This document shows, piece after piece, positions 15,782-18,047 of a DNA stretch of 18,047 nt. Under the pieces are notes generated by a model. It saw nothing but the letters and a program-made list of their open reading frames with translations. It was not told the DNA's origin and made no database searches. Source of the stretch: an uncultured Collinsella sp. (GTDB taxonomy: Bacteria; Actinomycetota; Coriobacteriia; Coriobacteriales; Coriobacteriaceae). The translations under genes and the position numbers were made by a program. Position 1 is the stretch's first letter, and every line of letters starts with the position of its first letter. The stretch is from contig USNA01000004.1 of the NCBI GenBank assembly GCA_900555955.1, positions 1-18,047 on the forward strand, in the 5' to 3' direction.

Positions 15782-16849
15782 CTAAACAGCCTGTGCCAGC
15801 TTCTCGGCTCGCTCGGCGGCGGCGAGCGCCTCGATCACGGTGCCGAGCTGGTCGCCCAGAAGGACGCCGTTGTAGGTGGAGTTGAAACCGATGCGGTGGT
15901 CGGTCACGCGGTCCTGGGGCTGGTTGTAGGTGCGAATCTTCTCGGAACGGTTACCGTGGCCGATCTGGCTTTGGCGCTCGGCACCGAGCTCTGCCTGCTG
16001 CTTCTCGAGCTCCATCTCGTAGAGGCGGGCGCGCAGCATCTGCATGCAGACCTCGCGGTTCTGGATCTGGGAGCGCTGCTCCTGCGACTGCACCACGGTG
16101 TTGGTGGGCAGGTGGGTGATACGCACGGCGGAGTAGGTGGTGTTAACGCACTGACCGCCAGGGCCCGAAGCGCAGTAAGTATCGATGCGCAGGTCGGACT
16201 GGTTGATCTGGACGTCAATCTCCTCGGCCTCGGGAAGCACGGCAACGGTTGCCGTTGAGGTCTGGATGCGGCCCTGGGACTCGGTCTTGGGAACGCGCTG
16301 GACGCGGTGCACGCCGGACTCGAACTTCATGACGGAGTAGACGCGGTCGCCCTCGACCTTGAACTCGATGGACTTAAAGCCGCCGGCCTCGCTGGGGCTG
16401 GAATCGAGCACGGTGGTCTTCCAGCCGCGCGACTCGCAGAAACGCTGGTACATCTTGTACAGGTCGCCGGCAAAGATGGCCGCCTCGTCGCCACCGGCGG
16501 CGGAGCGGATCTCGACGATGGTGTTCTTGTCGTCGTTGGGGTCGCTCGGGATGAGCATATACTTAATGTCTTCCTCGAGCTGGGGGAGCTTTGCCTCGTT
16601 TTCGGAGATGTCCATCTGGAGCATCTCCTTCTCATCGGCATCGGTAGTATCGTGGAGCATTTCCTTGGCAGCCTCGATGTCGTCGAGCGCGCCGATGTAC
16701 TCGCGCGAAGCGGCGATGAGGTCGGACTGGTGCGCGTACTCCTTGTTGAGACGCGTGAACTCCTTAATATCGGAGGCGACGGCCGGGTCGGAGAGCTTCT
16801 TCTCGAGCTCCTCGTAGGCCTTGATGATCTTTTCGAGCTTGTCGCGCAT
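15782..16849 (-). CDS. prfA: Peptide chain release factor 1
   Basis: RF1 recognises UAA and UAG in the ribosomal A site and triggers peptide release. The 355-residue protein is full length. It has the codon-reading P-x-T motif as PKT at residues 187-189 (in VHRVQRVPKTESQGR) and the catalytic GGQ at 231-233. The residues after GGQ read CVNTTYSAVR, where the usual form is HVNTTDSAVR or SVNTTDSAVR, so two normally conserved positions differ. AAGGAG lies seven bases before the ATG. It ends directly at the hairpin of the 149-bp repeat. Confidence 0.97.
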   Translation of the reverse strand: MRDKLEKIIKAYEELEKKLSDPAVASDIKEFTRLNKEYAHQSDLIAASREYIGALDDIEAAKEMLHDTTDADEKEMLQMDISENEAKLPQLEEDIKYMLIPSDPNDDKNTIVEIRSAAGGDEAAIFAGDLYKMYQRFCESRGWKTTVLDSSPSEAGGFKSIEFKVEGDRVYSVMKFESGVHRVQRVPKTESQGRIQTSTATVAVLPEAEEIDVQINQSDLRIDTYCASGPGGQCVNTTYSAVRITHLPTNTVVQSQEQRSQIQNREVCMQMLRARLYEMELEKQQAELGAERQSQIGHGNRSEKIRTYNQPQDRVTDHRIGFNSTYNGVLLGDQLGTVIEALAAAERAEKLAQAV

Positions 16850-17149
16850 GGCAGGACTCCTTTATATGCGTGAAGGTGAAAATCGGCAGAGTTGATGGGG
16901 CGCATGGCGCCACTGCGGGGGTAAGCCCAGCTAGAACATGTCGATCCTCAGATACATGCGCATCCCTTCGCGTATGGGGTACATAGTTGCGGTCTAACCC
17001 ATACATGATAGCGTGCGCAGGCAAACCTGCATATAACCCGCACGGAATGAGTGGACGTAGTCGTTGGGGACGTTCCTTAACGACTAGTCGTTTAAGAACG
17101 TCCCCAACGACTACAACGGCCAACAAAAGGACTGTCGCTTTGCCGAATT
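16850..17149. other. Spacer upstream of prfA
   Basis: This 300-base spacer must contain the prfA promoter. A possible -10 box TATCAT (minus strand, 17010-17005) has no good -35 partner, so I do not call it. A small inverted repeat GCAGG-CAAA-CCTGC lies at 17017-17030, and the 58-bp palindrome at 17059-17116. No rpmE gene is present directly before prfA, although it is common there in Gram-positive bacteria. Confidence 0.55.
17059..17116. repeat. 58-bp near-perfect palindrome
   Basis: Arms 17059-17087 and 17088-17116 are complementary at 27 of 29 positions with no spacer at the centre. The outer 19 bases of each arm match perfectly and include GTAGTCGTTGGGGACGTTC; mismatches are only at 78/97 and 80/95. 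The heptamer AGTCGTT recurs inside. No U-run follows, so it is not a classical terminator. The form suggests a REP-like or transposon-derived repeat just after the M20 gene. Confidence 0.8.
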
Positions 17150-18047
17150 CTAGAGCGTTTGAAGCAGAGCGATGAAAAAGCGGATACCCTGGAGGTAGGC
17201 GCTGCGGGTGATGCGCTCGTTGGTGCCGTGGACGCCGCGATCGCACTCGTCGTCATCAACCACAAAGGCCGAGAAGCGAATGCACTCAGGGCAAATACGC
17301 TGGTAGTTGGCAGCATCGGTCGCGCCAATCACGGTCGAGGGAACGATTCCGATAGGAGCTCCGCCCGCCGCTGATGATCCGTTTTCCTCCGTCCCCTTTG
17401 GATCACGGAAATAGCGGGCGGCGATGGAACGAACCGCCTCGAGGCCGGGACCACCGACACGCGGGGACGGCGAAGGCTCGGAGCTGCCGGGGCCAAGTTC
17501 GACCTCCACACGTCCGGCAAGGCCCGCCCCGGCAACCGCCTCACGGCAGCGCGCCACAACGTCAGCCACGCTCGTGCCCTCGAGCATGCGGAAGTTGATG
17601 TTGGCCCACATATCCTGCGGCATCACGTTGGCGCCGGTGCTGCCGCCCTCGATCTGCGTGGGCGCGCAGGTGGTCGTCACGAGCGGGTAGAGCTTTTTGC
17701 TGGCGAGGCAGTCGCGGACAATGGCATCCCCGTTGGCAGCAATCTCATCGGCCGTGTAGAGCCCCAGCTCGACGAGCTGTACGGCAAGCAGATCGGTCAC
17801 ACGCGTCGGCCACTCGATATCGCAGATTGCGGCGATGGCACGGCTCAGCACCTCGAGCGAAGTGCCGCCGTAGGGGTTAGACGAATGCCCGCCTTCACTC
17901 TTCGTCTTGAGCACGATATCGGCATAGCCCTTCTCGGCAAGGTCGGCATGCATAAGCCAACCCTCGCCCGCGCCGTACTCGGCAGCCGAAACAATACGGT
18001 AGTCGCCCTCGTCGATCAGGTACTACAGCTCAATGCGATGGACGTGG
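17150..18047 (-). pseudogene. M20 family metallopeptidase, 3' part, with in-frame amber codon
   Basis: M20 enzymes are two-zinc peptidases or amidohydrolases. The visible part matches the large CPS1/PM20D1-like group: IDEG just upstream, EKGYADIVL, EGGHSSNPYGGTSLEVL at the dimerisation domain, and the C-terminal metal-ligand motif GVHGTNERI. The N-terminal zinc motifs lie outside the window. The family-like sequence continues upstream of the first Met (codon 17953) through YLIDEGDYRIV to TAG at 18025-18023, and beyond it as VHRIEL. The gene is therefore either interrupted by a nonsense mutation or affected by a sequencing error. The substrate cannot be assigned. Confidence 0.6.

Noticed and set aside
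17005..17010. TATCAT as the -10 box of a prfA promoter
   Set aside because: No acceptable -35 sequence 16-18 bases upstream, so it is not called.

Overview
The window looks like part of the chromosome of a high-GC Gram-positive gut bacterium of class Coriobacteriia, most likely Collinsella or a close relative. This is inferred from gene content, from an Actinobacteria-type ATP synthase c subunit, from murA lying next to atpC, and from codon use; no rRNA or other marker gene is present to confirm it. Almost everything lies on the minus strand, so the biological reading order runs from position 18047 down to position 1.

In reading order: (1) 18047-17150, the 3' part of an M20 metallopeptidase gene with an in-frame amber codon near the window edge; (2) 17149-16850, a spacer with a near-perfect 58-bp palindrome; (3) prfA (release factor 1); (4) 15781-15192, a 590-bp spacer with a 149-bp repeat copy and an AT-richer stretch; (5) prmC (release-factor glutamine methyltransferase), broken by two compensating frameshifts and carrying a long Ala/Glu-rich insertion; (6) a hicA-hicB toxin-antitoxin pair with its own palindromic promoter; (7) tsaC, glpK and upp; (8) the complete F1Fo ATP synthase operon in the order atpI-like, B, E, F, H, A, G, D, C, behind a recognisable promoter; (9) an intrinsic terminator, then murA and a LytR-CpsA-Psr (LCP) gene; (10) a second copy of the 149-bp repeat, then the end of a convergent plus-strand gene with its own terminator.

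The backbone prfA-prmC-tsaC-upp-atp is an order known from many Gram-positive genomes. hicAB (between prmC and tsaC) and glpK (between tsaC and upp) look like lineage-specific additions. The genes cover translation termination and tRNA modification (prfA, prmC, tsaC), uracil salvage, glycerol entry into glycolysis, ATP synthesis or proton pumping, and cell-wall precursor synthesis and polymer attachment (murA, lcp).

The most interesting structure is a 149-bp element present twice in the same orientation, directly after the stop codons of lcp and prfA. It contains a long nested hairpin that ends as an intrinsic terminator. A second hairpin touches the stop codon, and its stem sequence differs between the copies while staying fully complementary. 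Other points of note are a terminator abutting the murA ribosome binding site, a 64-residue c subunit, a signal-peptide-like N-terminus on subunit b, and the broken prmC beside an intact prfA.
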